A program made the position numbers and the translations under genes. This document shows, in pieces, positions 7,947-17,448 of a DNA stretch of 57,502 nt (position 1 is its first letter; every line of letters starts with the position of its first letter). This stretch comes from Bacillota bacterium (GTDB lineage Bacteria > Bacillota > Clostridia > Lachnospirales > Lachnospiraceae), in assembly GCA_023437715.1 (NCBI GenBank), contig JAEZFK010000049.1:1-57502 (forward strand), written 5' to 3'. The notes beneath the pieces are model-generated. The model saw only the letters and a program-made list of their open reading frames with translations. It was not told where the DNA came from and searched no databases.

Positions 7947-9929
7947 TTAGACTTCTCCCTCCAAAATCTGAACCTCAAAGCCACCTAAACGCCCTGCCTC
8001 TTTCCCGTACACCATGCGGTATGCCTTATCCACGGAGTAACTCTTTTCTTCCGCCGTATGGTTCATTGCAAAAATCCATTTCTTTCCTTCCTTTTCCCTT
8101 GAAGCCAGCTCCACCCCTTCATCAGCACTTCCCAATGGCTCCACCCCTGCCGCTGCAGCCAGACGGCCAGTCAAAGCGTCCATGAATCTTTCGTCAGGCT
8201 CTGTTCCTATGTAATAGCAAACTCCCTTTCCATAAGAATTCCTGGTCACGCAGGGCTCTTTCTTATAGTATTGGGTTTCATAAACAGCCATTACCTCGGC
8301 TTCCTTTAACCTCATCAAATCGCTCCAGAGATTCCCTTTGTATACAGTATTCTCAAAAGAAACCTCCACCTGATCCTCCAACAGACAGTCATAATCCAAA
8401 ACCTCAATTCCCGCCAGCACTCCCAGCCTTCCCGGCAGCTCTGTCTCAGTCTGGCAGAGATTATAGTCGTCCTTAACTCCGGTGCGCATGGTCAGCACCA
8501 GGTGTCCCCCATTTTCTACATATTTAAAATAACGCTCCTCCAGTTCTGGATTCATCAAATACTGGAGCGGTGCGATCAGCAGCTTATACCGGCTGAAATC
8601 CCCGTCATCCGGCACGAAATCCACCCCAATCTGCCTGTCGTAAAGCCCCTTGTAATACTTCTGTACCTGCCCGATGTAAGAAAGCTCCGGATGGTGAGGC
8701 TGAATCTGAAAAGCATAATCCTGGCGGAAAGAAAATACGATTCCGGATTCCGCCCTTGGCATTGCCCCTTCCAGCTCTCTCATGACAGGCTCTGCGCCTG
8801 CAATCGTAGTTTTTAATTCCTCATACCGGCGCCCCGGATTGCCGCTGTGGGGCAGGATTCCGTGCCAGTACTGCTCCGTTCCCATGGTACAGGATCTCCA
8901 CCGAAAGTATATTACCGCATCCGCGCCGTGAGCCACGGATTGAAGTGTCCATAAGGACAGCTGGCCCGGAGCCGGGGATCGTCCCATGATCTGCCAGCCT
9001 GTAATGCCCGACTGCTGCTCCATGATCCAGAAATTTTTGTTTTTATAGCTTCTCACCACATCCAGGGCTGCCGCCAGCACGTGATTGGGGGCGTGAGGCT
9101 GCTCTGCGAAAAATCCGCCGGGATACTGGTCGTGGCTGACAAAATCCAGTTCCTTTGCCAGATCATAGTAATCCACCTTATCTGCAAAGCCCATGAAATT
9201 GTGGGTGATGAAATGGTTCGGGCAATATTTTCGGATAATATCTGTCTGCTCCTTTAAGAAATCCACGATCAAGTCCGAGCAGAAACATTTCCAGTCTAGC
9301 ATGGCGGATGGATTTTCTCCCGTGACCGTTTTCTTCGGGGTGAATACCTCTGAAAAATCGTTGTACTCTTGACTCCAGAAAGCATTTCCCCATGCCTTGT
9401 TCAAATGCTCTACCGTTTCATACTTCTCCTTAAGCCATAGCTGGTACTTACTCCGGCAACTGTCGCACATGCAGAGATCCTGGTGGCTGTTTCCCAGCTC
9501 ATTGTCCGGCTGCCAGCCGATGACACAGGGATTGGCGGCGTAGTGCTTTGCCATGGCTGTCACCAGTTTTCTTATGAGGTCTCTGTAAACAGGATTGGAC
9601 TGGCAGTCATGATGCCTGCCTCCAAAGCCTCTGACCACACCGTCCCTGTCCACAGGGAGTATCTGGGGGTATTTATTGATCATCCAGGCCGGAGGCGCTG
9701 CCGTTGGTGTCCCAAGGATGATTTTAATTCCGTAGCTGCCAAGCAATTCAATGGCTTCGTCCAGCCAGGAAAAATCGTAAGTTCCCTCCTGGGGCTCCAG
9801 TTTATGCCAGGAAAATTCCGCCAGTCGGATTACCTCGATTCCCATCTCTTTCATGAGCCTGGCATCCGTTTCCCAACGGCTTTTCGGCCAGTGCTCTGGA
9901 TAATAATCAACTCCAAAATGAACGCTCAT
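7947..9929 (-). CDS. Beta-galactosidase, glycoside hydrolase family 42
   Basis: A 660-residue GH42 enzyme releasing terminal beta-galactose (some members prefer alpha-L-arabinopyranose). The TIM barrel begins FGVDYYPEHWP; the acid/base is E144 in GWQPDNELGN and the nucleophile is E304 in FWIMEQQSG. The four cysteines of the family zinc site are visible: C109, C153, C155 and C158. A trimerisation domain and a C-terminal beta domain follow. There is no signal peptide, so it works in the cytoplasm on sugars imported by the ABC transporter encoded just upstream. It is the last gene of the lacI operon, 34 bases after the permease. Confidence 0.93.
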   Translation of the reverse strand: MSVHFGVDYYPEHWPKSRWETDARLMKEMGIEVIRLAEFSWHKLEPQEGTYDFSWLDEAIELLGSYGIKIILGTPTAAPPAWMINKYPQILPVDRDGVVRGFGGRHHDCQSNPVYRDLIRKLVTAMAKHYAANPCVIGWQPDNELGNSHQDLCMCDSCRSKYQLWLKEKYETVEHLNKAWGNAFWSQEYNDFSEVFTPKKTVTGENPSAMLDWKCFCSDLIVDFLKEQTDIIRKYCPNHFITHNFMGFADKVDYYDLAKELDFVSHDQYPGGFFAEQPHAPNHVLAAALDVVRSYKNKNFWIMEQQSGITGWQIMGRSPAPGQLSLWTLQSVAHGADAVIYFRWRSCTMGTEQYWHGILPHSGNPGRRYEELKTTIAGAEPVMRELEGAMPRAESGIVFSFRQDYAFQIQPHHPELSYIGQVQKYYKGLYDRQIGVDFVPDDGDFSRYKLLIAPLQYLMNPELEERYFKYVENGGHLVLTMRTGVKDDYNLCQTETELPGRLGVLAGIEVLDYDCLLEDQVEVSFENTVYKGNLWSDLMRLKEAEVMAVYETQYYKKEPCVTRNSYGKGVCYYIGTEPDERFMDALTGRLAAAAGVEPLGSADEGVELASREKEGKKWIFAMNHTAEEKSYSVDKAYRMVYGKEAGRLGGFEVQILEGEV

Positions 9930-9963
9930 ATCTTCCTCCTGTAATTTAAGATTTTTGTATCCC

Positions 9964-10785
9964 CTATTCTTTCACGGCGCCTGAGGTCAGGCCTGACATG
10001 AAGAATTTTGAAGCACATAAAAATGCGATGAGCAGCGGCAGCACGGCGCAGGTACTTGCCAGCATGATCGCCCCATAATCGTTGCCCCGGTCAGAGACCA
10101 TGGACTTTAAAGCCAGGGGCAGTGTCTGCATGCTCGTTTTTTTGAGTATCAGCAGCGGCTGCATGAAATCGTTCCACGTGTTTACAAACTGCATGATTCC
10201 CAGAGCTGAATAGGCTGGAATCAGTATGGGGCTAATGACCTTGAAGAAGATGGTCCATTCGCTGCAGCCGTCTATTTTGGCCGCCTCCCTCAAGGAAACC
10301 GGAATGTTGTTCTGGCAGTACTGCCGCATCCAGAAGATGCCAAAGGCGTTGGCGCAGTTGGGAACGATCAGCGCCTGATAGGTGTTAACCCAGCCAAACT
10401 TTGACATCATCATAAACCAGGGGATGATTCCCGCAGTAAAAGGTATCATCATAGTCCCTAAAAGAAGGGCAAACAACTGATTCTTACCGGGAAAATCATA
10501 GGTTGCAAAAGCATATCCCCCCATGGAGCAGAACAAAAGGCAAAGGAATGTATAGGAAAATGTGATGATACAGCTGTTTATAAATGCTTTTACAATATCA
10601 ACCTGGTGAAGCATGGTATGAAAATTCTTAGCCAGACTGCTGCCAAACCAGAGGTGGGGCGGAAATGAGTAAATCTGGCTGGTGGTCAAGGTGGACATGA
10701 CGAACATCATGTAAAAAGGCAGAAGCATGATGAAAGCGATCACTCCCAGTACAAGATACAAAACAATCTTTTTTGCCTTTTTCAT
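9964..10785 (-). CDS. Carbohydrate ABC transporter permease (MalG type)
   Basis: A 273-residue inner membrane permease with about six transmembrane helices. The EAA loop that contacts the ATPase reads EAAKIDGCSEWTIFFKVISP. It forms a heterodimer with the MalF-type protein, with which it overlaps by four bases (ATGA), showing translational coupling. No ATPase gene is present in the operon; CUT1 systems of Firmicutes commonly share an MsmK-type ATPase encoded elsewhere. Neighbouring GH42 points to a galactoside as cargo. Confidence 0.92.
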   Translation of the reverse strand: MKKAKKIVLYLVLGVIAFIMLLPFYMMFVMSTLTTSQIYSFPPHLWFGSSLAKNFHTMLHQVDIVKAFINSCIITFSYTFLCLLFCSMGGYAFATYDFPGKNQLFALLLGTMMIPFTAGIIPWFMMMSKFGWVNTYQALIVPNCANAFGIFWMRQYCQNNIPVSLREAAKIDGCSEWTIFFKVISPILIPAYSALGIMQFVNTWNDFMQPLLILKKTSMQTLPLALKSMVSDRGNDYGAIMLASTCAVLPLLIAFLCASKFFMSGLTSGAVKE

Positions 10786-11714
10786 ATGCGCCCTCCTCTC
10801 CCCGGCCTGTCTGCCGATATCCTGTTGAAAATAACCGACAGGAGAATAATGAATAGCGTAATGACGTAGGCCACTGACGAAGCATAGCCGTAGGCTGTGC
10901 CTCCCTGTGGGGCCTTGTTGAGTAAATACATCATCAGTGTCAGCCCTCCGTTGTTGATCCCTCCGGTCCAGCTGGAATTTGTCAGGATAAACGGCTCTGT
11001 AAAGAGATTGAACATGCCGATGGTGGACTGAATCAAGGTAAAGATGATGATTGGTTTTAACAGCGGAATTGTGATTTTGAATATGGTCTGTGTGTGGTTT
11101 GCCCCGTCAATTCTGGACGCCTCATAGATGTCTTGGCTGATTCCCTGCATTCCGGCCAGATAGATCACCATGTTCCACCCGATCCATTTCCAAGCAAACA
11201 TCACGATGACAGCCACCTTGATCAGAGCGCCGTCCCCTCCCAGCCAGTTGACCTTATCCACTCCCGCGAATTCCAGAATATAGTTCATGAGGCCGTAATT
11301 ATTGCTGAACAGCTGCATGAATATAATGGAGATAGCAACAGAGCTGGTGACCATGGGCATAAAGTAAATTGTCTTGAAGATATTCTCTCCCCGGATCAGC
11401 TTGGCATTTAAAATATAGGCCAATATCAGTCCCCCTAAGAGGATGGGAATGTGTGCGATAATTCCAATCACCAGCGTGTTCCTAAGGGCTTTCCAGAACA
11501 GCACATCCTGAAACAGGTTGGAATAATTCTCCGCCCCGATGAAGTGCATGGACGACATCCCGTCCCACCGGAAAAAGCTGAGTCCAAATCCCATGACAAT
11601 GGGAAAAAGGCTGAATATTCCAAATAAGATAAAAAAAGGTGCTATGTATGCGTATGCCACTCTGTCATCATAAAGGACCTTTAAAAGCCCTCTTTTCTTT
11701 CCTTTTCTGCCCAT
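10782..11714 (-). CDS. Carbohydrate ABC transporter permease (MalF/LacF type)
   Basis: A 310-residue permease with six predicted membrane helices and the EAA loop EASRIDGANHTQTIFKITIP. A strongly basic N-terminus (MGRKGKKRG) precedes the first helix, typical of the family. The ATG follows GGGGAGGG. It lies 14 bases after the binding-protein gene and overlaps the MalG-type gene, forming one transporter with them. Confidence 0.92.
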   Translation of the reverse strand: MGRKGKKRGLLKVLYDDRVAYAYIAPFFILFGIFSLFPIVMGFGLSFFRWDGMSSMHFIGAENYSNLFQDVLFWKALRNTLVIGIIAHIPILLGGLILAYILNAKLIRGENIFKTIYFMPMVTSSVAISIIFMQLFSNNYGLMNYILEFAGVDKVNWLGGDGALIKVAVIVMFAWKWIGWNMVIYLAGMQGISQDIYEASRIDGANHTQTIFKITIPLLKPIIIFTLIQSTIGMFNLFTEPFILTNSSWTGGINNGGLTLMMYLLNKAPQGGTAYGYASSVAYVITLFIILLSVIFNRISADRPGRGGRI

Positions 11715-11728
11715 CGGTTTCCCTCCCC

Positions 11729-13099
11729 TTATTTACTCCAGAGACCCGCATCCTTATAAACCTGTATCTGCTGGTTTTTAAGTTCTCCCGTAGCGGCTTC
11801 AATATCCTTTGAAAGCAGAGCCTTAATTCCCAATGCATCCAGGCCCTGGTCAAGCCCTGCATTTACGGAGCTGTAGATACAGCCCTCTGCCGTCACGTCC
11901 ATCATGGTGTTGAACACAGGCTTTAAGTCCTTGGAAATAGAGGCCCACAGCGCTTTTGTCTTCTGACCGCCGAAATAGGCATCCTCTGCCTCATAGATTG
12001 CCGTATCATCATAGGCTGGAGTATAAGCCGGGAAATAGTCTACAGCCCCCAGCATCTCATTTTGAGCTTTCGCCGTGCAAAGCATGTATTCTATGAAGGC
12101 CCAGGCCGCTTCCTTGTTCTCGCTCTGCTCCGGAATCACCAGGAAAGAACCGCCCCAGTTGCAGTGGGCGATGCCGCCCGGAAGCTCTGCCACGCCCCAG
12201 TGGCCTGCTCCATCAGGATCAATATCCGTCTTTAAGAAACCGCCGAACCATCCTCCGGTTGCCACGGATACACAGGCTCCGCTGGCATAAGCCGCATAAG
12301 CCTCCGGACTCCACATGTCAACATTCATATCCCACTGGTTCTTTCTCATCTCAATAATGGCGTTTAAGCAGTCTAAATCGCCGTCCCTGTCAAGCTTTAA
12401 GTTCATTTTTTCGTCATAATAATCACGGTTGCAGAACATCAACTGGTAAAAATAAGTGGCGCTTGGAACGAGCCACCTCTCTCCCGGCTTGTAGACGGCC
12501 TTTGCCACCTTAAGCACGCCGTCCCATGTGCTCATCAGCTTGGCAACCTCATCAGGATCGGTGGGAAGACCGCACTCCTTAAATATGTCGGTGCGGTAGA
12601 AATAGGTACAGGGGCCCACATCCCAGGGAATGGCAACCATCCGGCTCTTATCCACAGAATAGGCCTGATCCCATTTTAAGGCCACAAAATTCTCCTTATA
12701 CTTTTCTGCGCCGTAGGGCTCCTCCAGAAGATTGGTCAGGGCCTTGGAATCCCGGTATTGGGCGATATACGCTCCCTCCACCATGGCCACGTCAGGAGCC
12801 CCTGAGCCTGCTGCCAGGGAGGTGGCAAGAGCCTGATGATGGCTGGTGGTATCGGTAAACTGGAATTCCACCTCAACGTCCGGATACTTTTCATGAAAAC
12901 CGTCCAATGCCGCCTTAAAGCCGTCATCGCCAGAGGGCCAGCCGCCGACCACGATGGAGCCCTTTATATCGCCGGCGCCGGAAGATTTGTTCCCCTCTGA
13001 TGAGGCATTCGATGCGCTGCTGCAGGCTGCAAGGGTCAGTGTCAGGGACCCCGTCATTGCCAGAGAGATACCTTTTTTCAAACCATTTCTTTTCATCAT
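11729..13099 (-). CDS. Sugar ABC transporter solute-binding lipoprotein
   Basis: A 456-residue extracellular type 1 binding protein. The start is put at 13099 because AAGGAGG precedes this ATG; an upstream start would overlap the lacI stop. The signal peptide is KKGISLAMTGSLTLTLAAC with a lipobox ending LAAC, so the mature protein is lipid-anchored. The mature part is rich in aromatic residues expected to stack on sugar rings. It delivers the sugar to the two permeases downstream; the GH42 gene suggests a beta-galactoside. Confidence 0.92.
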   Translation of the reverse strand: MMKRNGLKKGISLAMTGSLTLTLAACSSASNASSEGNKSSGAGDIKGSIVVGGWPSGDDGFKAALDGFHEKYPDVEVEFQFTDTTSHHQALATSLAAGSGAPDVAMVEGAYIAQYRDSKALTNLLEEPYGAEKYKENFVALKWDQAYSVDKSRMVAIPWDVGPCTYFYRTDIFKECGLPTDPDEVAKLMSTWDGVLKVAKAVYKPGERWLVPSATYFYQLMFCNRDYYDEKMNLKLDRDGDLDCLNAIIEMRKNQWDMNVDMWSPEAYAAYASGACVSVATGGWFGGFLKTDIDPDGAGHWGVAELPGGIAHCNWGGSFLVIPEQSENKEAAWAFIEYMLCTAKAQNEMLGAVDYFPAYTPAYDDTAIYEAEDAYFGGQKTKALWASISKDLKPVFNTMMDVTAEGCIYSSVNAGLDQGLDALGIKALLSKDIEAATGELKNQQIQVYKDAGLWSK

Positions 13100-13127
13100 A
13101 ACGTGTTCCTCCTTATAATTAAAATTT

Positions 13128-14165
13128 TTAATGCTTTCCAATATTTTTTACAGATTCTCCCACCACCAGATTAGGCATGATAGACGTAAAATAATTCACT
13201 TTCCGCCCTTCTATCATGTCCAGCAAGGTTGTTATGCAGCATCTGGCCTGTTCCTTCATATTCAGTGACACAGAGGTGAGCAGTGGAGTCATGTATTTCC
13301 TGTTCTGGATACCGTCAATTCCCAGTATGGAAATGTCATCAGGAACCCGCCACCCCAGCTGCCCGAATCTCTTCATCATTCCCATTGCATATTCATCATT
13401 AAAGCAGATCACTGCCGTTGCATCGCATTTTCTCTCAACAAAGGTGTCAGCTCCATTCATGCCCTCTTCGAAGAAATTCTCCTTTTCGAATACCGGCCTC
13501 TTCTCATCACCGCCGGGCCGGTTGATGATGTAGTCCCCAAAATGCTTTCCTAATATGGGCTTCATAACATTTTCAAAGCAGATATGCCGCGGGTGAACAT
13601 TGCCGGAATAAAAGAAATCGTAGGGCGTTGCAAAAGCGATTCTCCTATGCCCCCTTTCTCTCATGTAAGAGATGGCCATTTCCATGGCATCGTAGGTATC
13701 CACATCCACATAGGGAATTCTTCTGGTTCTTACAATAGGAACCCCATAGGAAGCGCTGACGATTGGGAGGAAAAACTGGTCTCCCAAAATATGCCGGACA
13801 TCATTGGCAACGTTGTCATTTTCCACGATCATTCCGTCCATCAACATGGTTTTCACCCGTTCCGTCTCAAAATCAGTAAAAAAAAACATCATGTACCCCT
13901 TTTCCATGGCATAGCTTGACATGTAATCAAACAGCTCGATATAAAAGGAATTGTATATGTCAGAACCGAAAAAACACAATTGATAGGTTTGCCTGTTTTT
14001 CAAGGAATTGCTTAAAGGGTTGGGACGGTATCCCAGCTCCTCTACCGCATGTAAGATTGCCTCTTTCTTCTCTTTTGCCACATACCCCCTGTTGTTCATG
14101 GTTCTGGAAACCGCACTGACTGACACGCCGGCCCTCATTGCAATATCTTCTCGCGTTACCAACAC
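13128..14165 (-). CDS. LacI-family transcriptional regulator
   Basis: A 345-residue repressor. The N-terminal HTH is VTREDIAMRAGVSVSAVSRT, followed by the hinge helix NPLSNSLKN, then a periplasmic-binding-like sugar sensor domain. GAGGGGGA precedes a GTG start. It is the first gene of the operon, 28 bases ahead of the binding-protein gene, so the repressor would be autoregulated and induced together with the transporter and GH42. Its operator is expected in the 300-base region upstream. Confidence 0.93.
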   Translation of the reverse strand: MLVTREDIAMRAGVSVSAVSRTMNNRGYVAKEKKEAILHAVEELGYRPNPLSNSLKNRQTYQLCFFGSDIYNSFYIELFDYMSSYAMEKGYMMFFFTDFETERVKTMLMDGMIVENDNVANDVRHILGDQFFLPIVSASYGVPIVRTRRIPYVDVDTYDAMEMAISYMRERGHRRIAFATPYDFFYSGNVHPRHICFENVMKPILGKHFGDYIINRPGGDEKRPVFEKENFFEEGMNGADTFVERKCDATAVICFNDEYAMGMMKRFGQLGWRVPDDISILGIDGIQNRKYMTPLLTSVSLNMKEQARCCITTLLDMIEGRKVNYFTSIMPNLVVGESVKNIGKH

Positions 14166-14404
14166 TTTTTCCCCCTCTTTATTTTATATTTTATCGTTTT
14201 TATCGTATTTTTCAATTAACTTCAATATGCACAGATGGGTCATAGTGCATATATTACAATTTATCACAGAGCTGATAAAAGAGAAAACAGAATTTTCTTT
14301 TTTTCATTGTGCACTATGTATAAAACCATGTAAAATTCCTTTTTTTATAAAGAACGGCATACGCCGCCGGTGCATGCAAGCATGTTTGTTCGGTTCGCCG
14401 CCTG
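14166..14404 (-). promoter_or_regulatory. Control region of the lacI operon
   Basis: AT-rich spacer with no gene. Inverted 8-mers ATATGCAC (14225-14232) and GTGCATAT (14245-14252) form one dyad. CATAGTGCA at 14241-14249 is repeated in inverted form as TGCACTATG at 14310-14318. On the minus strand TTGAAA and TAAAAT with a 16-base spacer lie between these sites and the start and are a possible promoter. I infer that the dyads are LacI-type operators, perhaps looping partners. Confidence 0.45.
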
Positions 14405-14410
14405 CATAAA

Positions 14411-14448
14411 AAAAAGAACACAGCAGCCAAAGATCTCTCTTTAACTGC
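14411..14448 (-). terminator. Rho-independent terminator of the phosphoglucomutase gene
   Basis: On the minus strand GCAGTTAAAGA pairs with TCTTTGGCTGC (two G-U pairs) around a GAGA loop, then TGTGTTC and eight T. It lies about 20 bases past the stop codon. Confidence 0.8.
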
Positions 14449-14468
14449 CATGCTCCCTATGATACTTC

Positions 14469-16211
14469 CTATCTCGCCATCATCTTATCCACCATAGCCA
14501 TAACCGCTTCTCCCAGTTTTGCGGACTTCTCCTCCGCATCCTCCATGGAAGTTCCCTTTATGCCATAGTAAAATTTAATTTTAGGCTCTGTTCCCGATGG
14601 CCTTACGCACAGCCAGGCGTCATCTTCCAGATCATAGTAAATCACATCAGATTCAGGAAGACCTGTAGGAACGATTTCTCCGGTTTTCATATTCTTTATT
14701 GTATCAAGCTTATAATCCCTGGCGGAAAGGACCTTATATCCGCCAACCTCGAGGGGAGTCTCTCCCCGCATGGTTTCCATAATCGCCTTGATCTTTGCCT
14801 GGCCTTCGATGCCCTTTAATCCGATGGACTTCACCGCATCCTTATAATAGCCGTATTTCTCATACATAGCTACCATGGCATCCCATAAGGTCATATGCTT
14901 TGTCTTATAATAAGCCGCGGCTTCGCACAAAGCAACGGTTGCGGAAATGGCATCCTTGTCACGGGCATAGGTTCCGATGAGGCAGCCATAGCTTTCCTCC
15001 AGACCGAACATATAGGTTCCATGACCGGTGGATTCTTCCTTTAAAATCTGCTGGCCGATGTATTTAAAGCCTGTCAGCACCTCAATAAGCTCACAGCCAT
15101 AGGACTTCGCCACTGCATCCACCAGGTTTGTGGTAACGATGGATTTTACCACCTGCCCGTCCGCCGGAATCTCACCTCTCTCCTTTTTCTGGCTCAGCAC
15201 ATATTCGCACAGAAGAGAACCGGACATATTTCCGGTGAGAGGGATGTAATTTCCTGACTTATCATCCTTTACATATACGCCAAGGCGGTCTGCATCCGGA
15301 TCTGTTGCAAGGACCAGGTCCGCATTCTTTTCCCTTGCAAGGGCAAGGCCAAGCTCAAAGGCTTCCTCTGCCTCCGGGTTCGGATAGCTGACCGTTGGGA
15401 AATCACCGTCCGGCAGCTCCTGCTGGGGCACCACATACACATGGGTAAAGCCGGTTTCCTTTAAGGCTCTTCTGGCGGGAAGATTGCCTGTACCATGGAG
15501 AGGGGTATAGACGATCTTAATGTCATCCTGCATCTTACCAATGGCATCCTGGTTTACCACCTGGGCCTTTACATGAGCGATGTATTTGTCGTCAATGTCT
15601 GCGCCGATGATCTCGTATTTGCCCGCTGCCTTTGCAGCCTCGGCGGTCATGGTCTTTACGGTGGAAAGGTCCTGGATGCTTAAAACCTCAGCAGTCACAC
15701 CCTTGTCATGAGGAGGAGTAAACTGGGCGCCGTCTTCCCAATATACCTTGTATCCGTTATACTCCGGCGGGTTGTGGCTGGCCGTAACGTTGATTCCGGC
15801 GATACAGCCCAGCTCTCTCACTGCGAAAGAAAGCTCCGGCGTAGGGCGCAGGGATTCAAACTTATAGGCCTTGATCCCGTTGGCGGCCAGAGTTAAAGCG
15901 GCTTCCTCCGCAAATTCCGGTGACATATGCCTGGAGTCGTATGCGATGGCCACGCCCTTATGGGCTCCGCCCTGCTTTATGATATAATTTGCCAGCCCCT
16001 GGGTGGCTCTTCTTACCACATAAATATTCATACGGTTGATTCCGGCGCCAATGATTCCTCTGAGGCCTGCGGTACCGAATTCCAGATCCTGATAGAACCG
16101 CTCCTTGATCTCATTTTCGTCGTCTGCAATCCCCCGGAGCTCTTCTTTCGTCGCCTCATCAAAGTATGGATTCAAAAGCCATTCTTCATATATACTCCTG
16201 TAGTCTTTCAT
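14469..16211 (-). CDS. Phospho-sugar mutase (phosphoglucomutase/phosphomannomutase)
   Basis: A 580-residue alpha-D-phosphohexomutase, interconverting glucose 1- and 6-phosphate (and possibly mannose phosphates). The phosphoserine loop is VTASHNPPEYNGYK, the metal loop DPDADRLG, the sugar loop GLEESYG, and the phosphate-binding site RPSGTEPKIKFY near the end. Length matches the long Firmicutes PgcA type. The start at 16211 is preceded by GAAAGGAG; an upstream ATG is in frame but has no site. The leader carries a small hairpin also found ahead of proS. Confidence 0.93.
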   Translation of the reverse strand: MKDYRSIYEEWLLNPYFDEATKEELRGIADDENEIKERFYQDLEFGTAGLRGIIGAGINRMNIYVVRRATQGLANYIIKQGGAHKGVAIAYDSRHMSPEFAEEAALTLAANGIKAYKFESLRPTPELSFAVRELGCIAGINVTASHNPPEYNGYKVYWEDGAQFTPPHDKGVTAEVLSIQDLSTVKTMTAEAAKAAGKYEIIGADIDDKYIAHVKAQVVNQDAIGKMQDDIKIVYTPLHGTGNLPARRALKETGFTHVYVVPQQELPDGDFPTVSYPNPEAEEAFELGLALAREKNADLVLATDPDADRLGVYVKDDKSGNYIPLTGNMSGSLLCEYVLSQKKERGEIPADGQVVKSIVTTNLVDAVAKSYGCELIEVLTGFKYIGQQILKEESTGHGTYMFGLEESYGCLIGTYARDKDAISATVALCEAAAYYKTKHMTLWDAMVAMYEKYGYYKDAVKSIGLKGIEGQAKIKAIMETMRGETPLEVGGYKVLSARDYKLDTIKNMKTGEIVPTGLPESDVIYYDLEDDAWLCVRPSGTEPKIKFYYGIKGTSMEDAEEKSAKLGEAVMAMVDKMMAR

Positions 16212-16238
16212 GCGCAAAATACTCCTTTCCACTTTTCT

Positions 16239-16255
16239 GCCCACGCTTTCTAGGC
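16239..16255 (-). repeat. Conserved leader hairpin, copy 1 (before phosphoglucomutase)
   Basis: On the minus strand GCCTAGAAAGCGTGGGC, followed by AGAAAAGTGGAAAGGAG, the ribosome binding site. The same element occurs at 20145-20161 and, without the site, at 20197-20213. Base changes in the stem keep pairing. Confidence 0.6.
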
Positions 16256-16361
16256 ATTTTTCTCCATTTCTGTTATGAATATTATAAAGCATAACAGGAC
16301 AAATGGAAAGCGGATTTGCATGTTTTTTTGCACAGCCAGGCATGGGGAAAGGAACCTTCCT

Positions 16362-17348
16362 TCACCCCTTTATTTTGGACAGGAAAAGATTCCGCATAGG
16401 CTGCTGAATCTCTAAATCCTTAAGCTTTTCAATATTTCTGGCGGGAATCCACGCTTTATTTGCATTGTAATAGAAGTTAATCTGCTTCCAGTATTTCTCA
16501 GGATACAGAAACAAATAATACAGGCAGGTCCTGTCTGCTTCCGAAAGAGGAAGGACCTTTGCATAGGTTTCCAGCATAGCTGTACCCAGCTTCAAATTCC
16601 AGTCGTGCTTTTCCATGGCTTTCCGCATAAAATGGTATAAATCCTCCATCTGCATTCCTCTGTGCATGCGGTTAAACTCCACGATGGCCACATCACTGCC
16701 GCACATCAGAACATGATGCTGGTTCAGGTCCCCATGGCATAAGTACCCTTCTTCCTTCTCCCGGCTTTCGCAAAATACGGTCATCCCCTGGCAGGCATCC
16801 ATGGCCTGTTCGAAAAATATGTCATAATTTCCCATGACACATAATTCAAACTCCGACTTCTTCCTTTTATTACGGATAAACGACCGGGCCCGGATCAGCT
16901 CTCTGTTATGACGCTCCATTTCTCCGGCAGGCAGCTGGACTAATATGGAGCCTAAATTCCACTCTTCTTTGAATTCTACCTGTCTTAATATTTTATGTAG
17001 AAAAGCGATCCGTTCAATGGCGCAGAGCACTTCTCTGCTGTCCTTTAAATTGCATTCCCTGTCCGCATACCAGTCTTTAACAATCCATCGGGTCCCGTCC
17101 TCAGCGTTGGAGAGGAGTTCTCCATTCTTATTTCTGACATAACGGTCTACCTTTAAGTGGCCGTTTTCTTCCATCTGTGTAAATACCTGATCTTCAAATT
17201 CCAGGCGCTTTATGGTTCCCTTATATTCCCGAAGCAGCTTAAGCCCCTGGTCCGTATCACACAGCCAGGCGCCACGGCCGCGTTTCACATCCAGAATTTC
17301 AAGCTCATACTGCGAAAGCACCTCTGTGTATTTCTCGTTCACAACCAC
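16362..17348 (-). CDS. CotS-family spore coat protein (kinase fold)
   Basis: A 328-residue protein of the CotS/CotI family, which share the aminoglycoside-phosphotransferase/kinase fold and are built into the spore coat or act on coat components. The Brenner-like loop reads CHGDLNQHHVLM and the metal loop is VEFNRMHRG, where active kinases have DFD or DFE; the typical asparagine is also shifted, so catalysis is uncertain. Own short transcript between phosphoglucomutase and cca. A sigma-E or sigma-K promoter would be expected but I did not identify one. Confidence 0.8.
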   Translation of the reverse strand: MVVNEKYTEVLSQYELEILDVKRGRGAWLCDTDQGLKLLREYKGTIKRLEFEDQVFTQMEENGHLKVDRYVRNKNGELLSNAEDGTRWIVKDWYADRECNLKDSREVLCAIERIAFLHKILRQVEFKEEWNLGSILVQLPAGEMERHNRELIRARSFIRNKRKKSEFELCVMGNYDIFFEQAMDACQGMTVFCESREKEEGYLCHGDLNQHHVLMCGSDVAIVEFNRMHRGMQMEDLYHFMRKAMEKHDWNLKLGTAMLETYAKVLPLSEADRTCLYYLFLYPEKYWKQINFYYNANKAWIPARNIEKLKDLEIQQPMRNLFLSKIKG

Positions 17349-17400
17349 CCCTCCAACTCTTAGCTTATCAGCTACTTCTAGGGTATGAAGGGGCGGAAAA

Positions 17401-17444
17401 AAATATGCAGAAAGCCGCCTGAAAGTTCCTGTACCTCAGGCGGC
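17401..17444 (-). terminator. Rho-independent terminator of cca
   Basis: On the minus strand GCCGCCTGA pairs with TCAGGCGGC around a 13-base loop, followed by TTTCTGCATATTTTTTT. Confidence 0.75.
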
Positions 17445-17448
17445 AATT

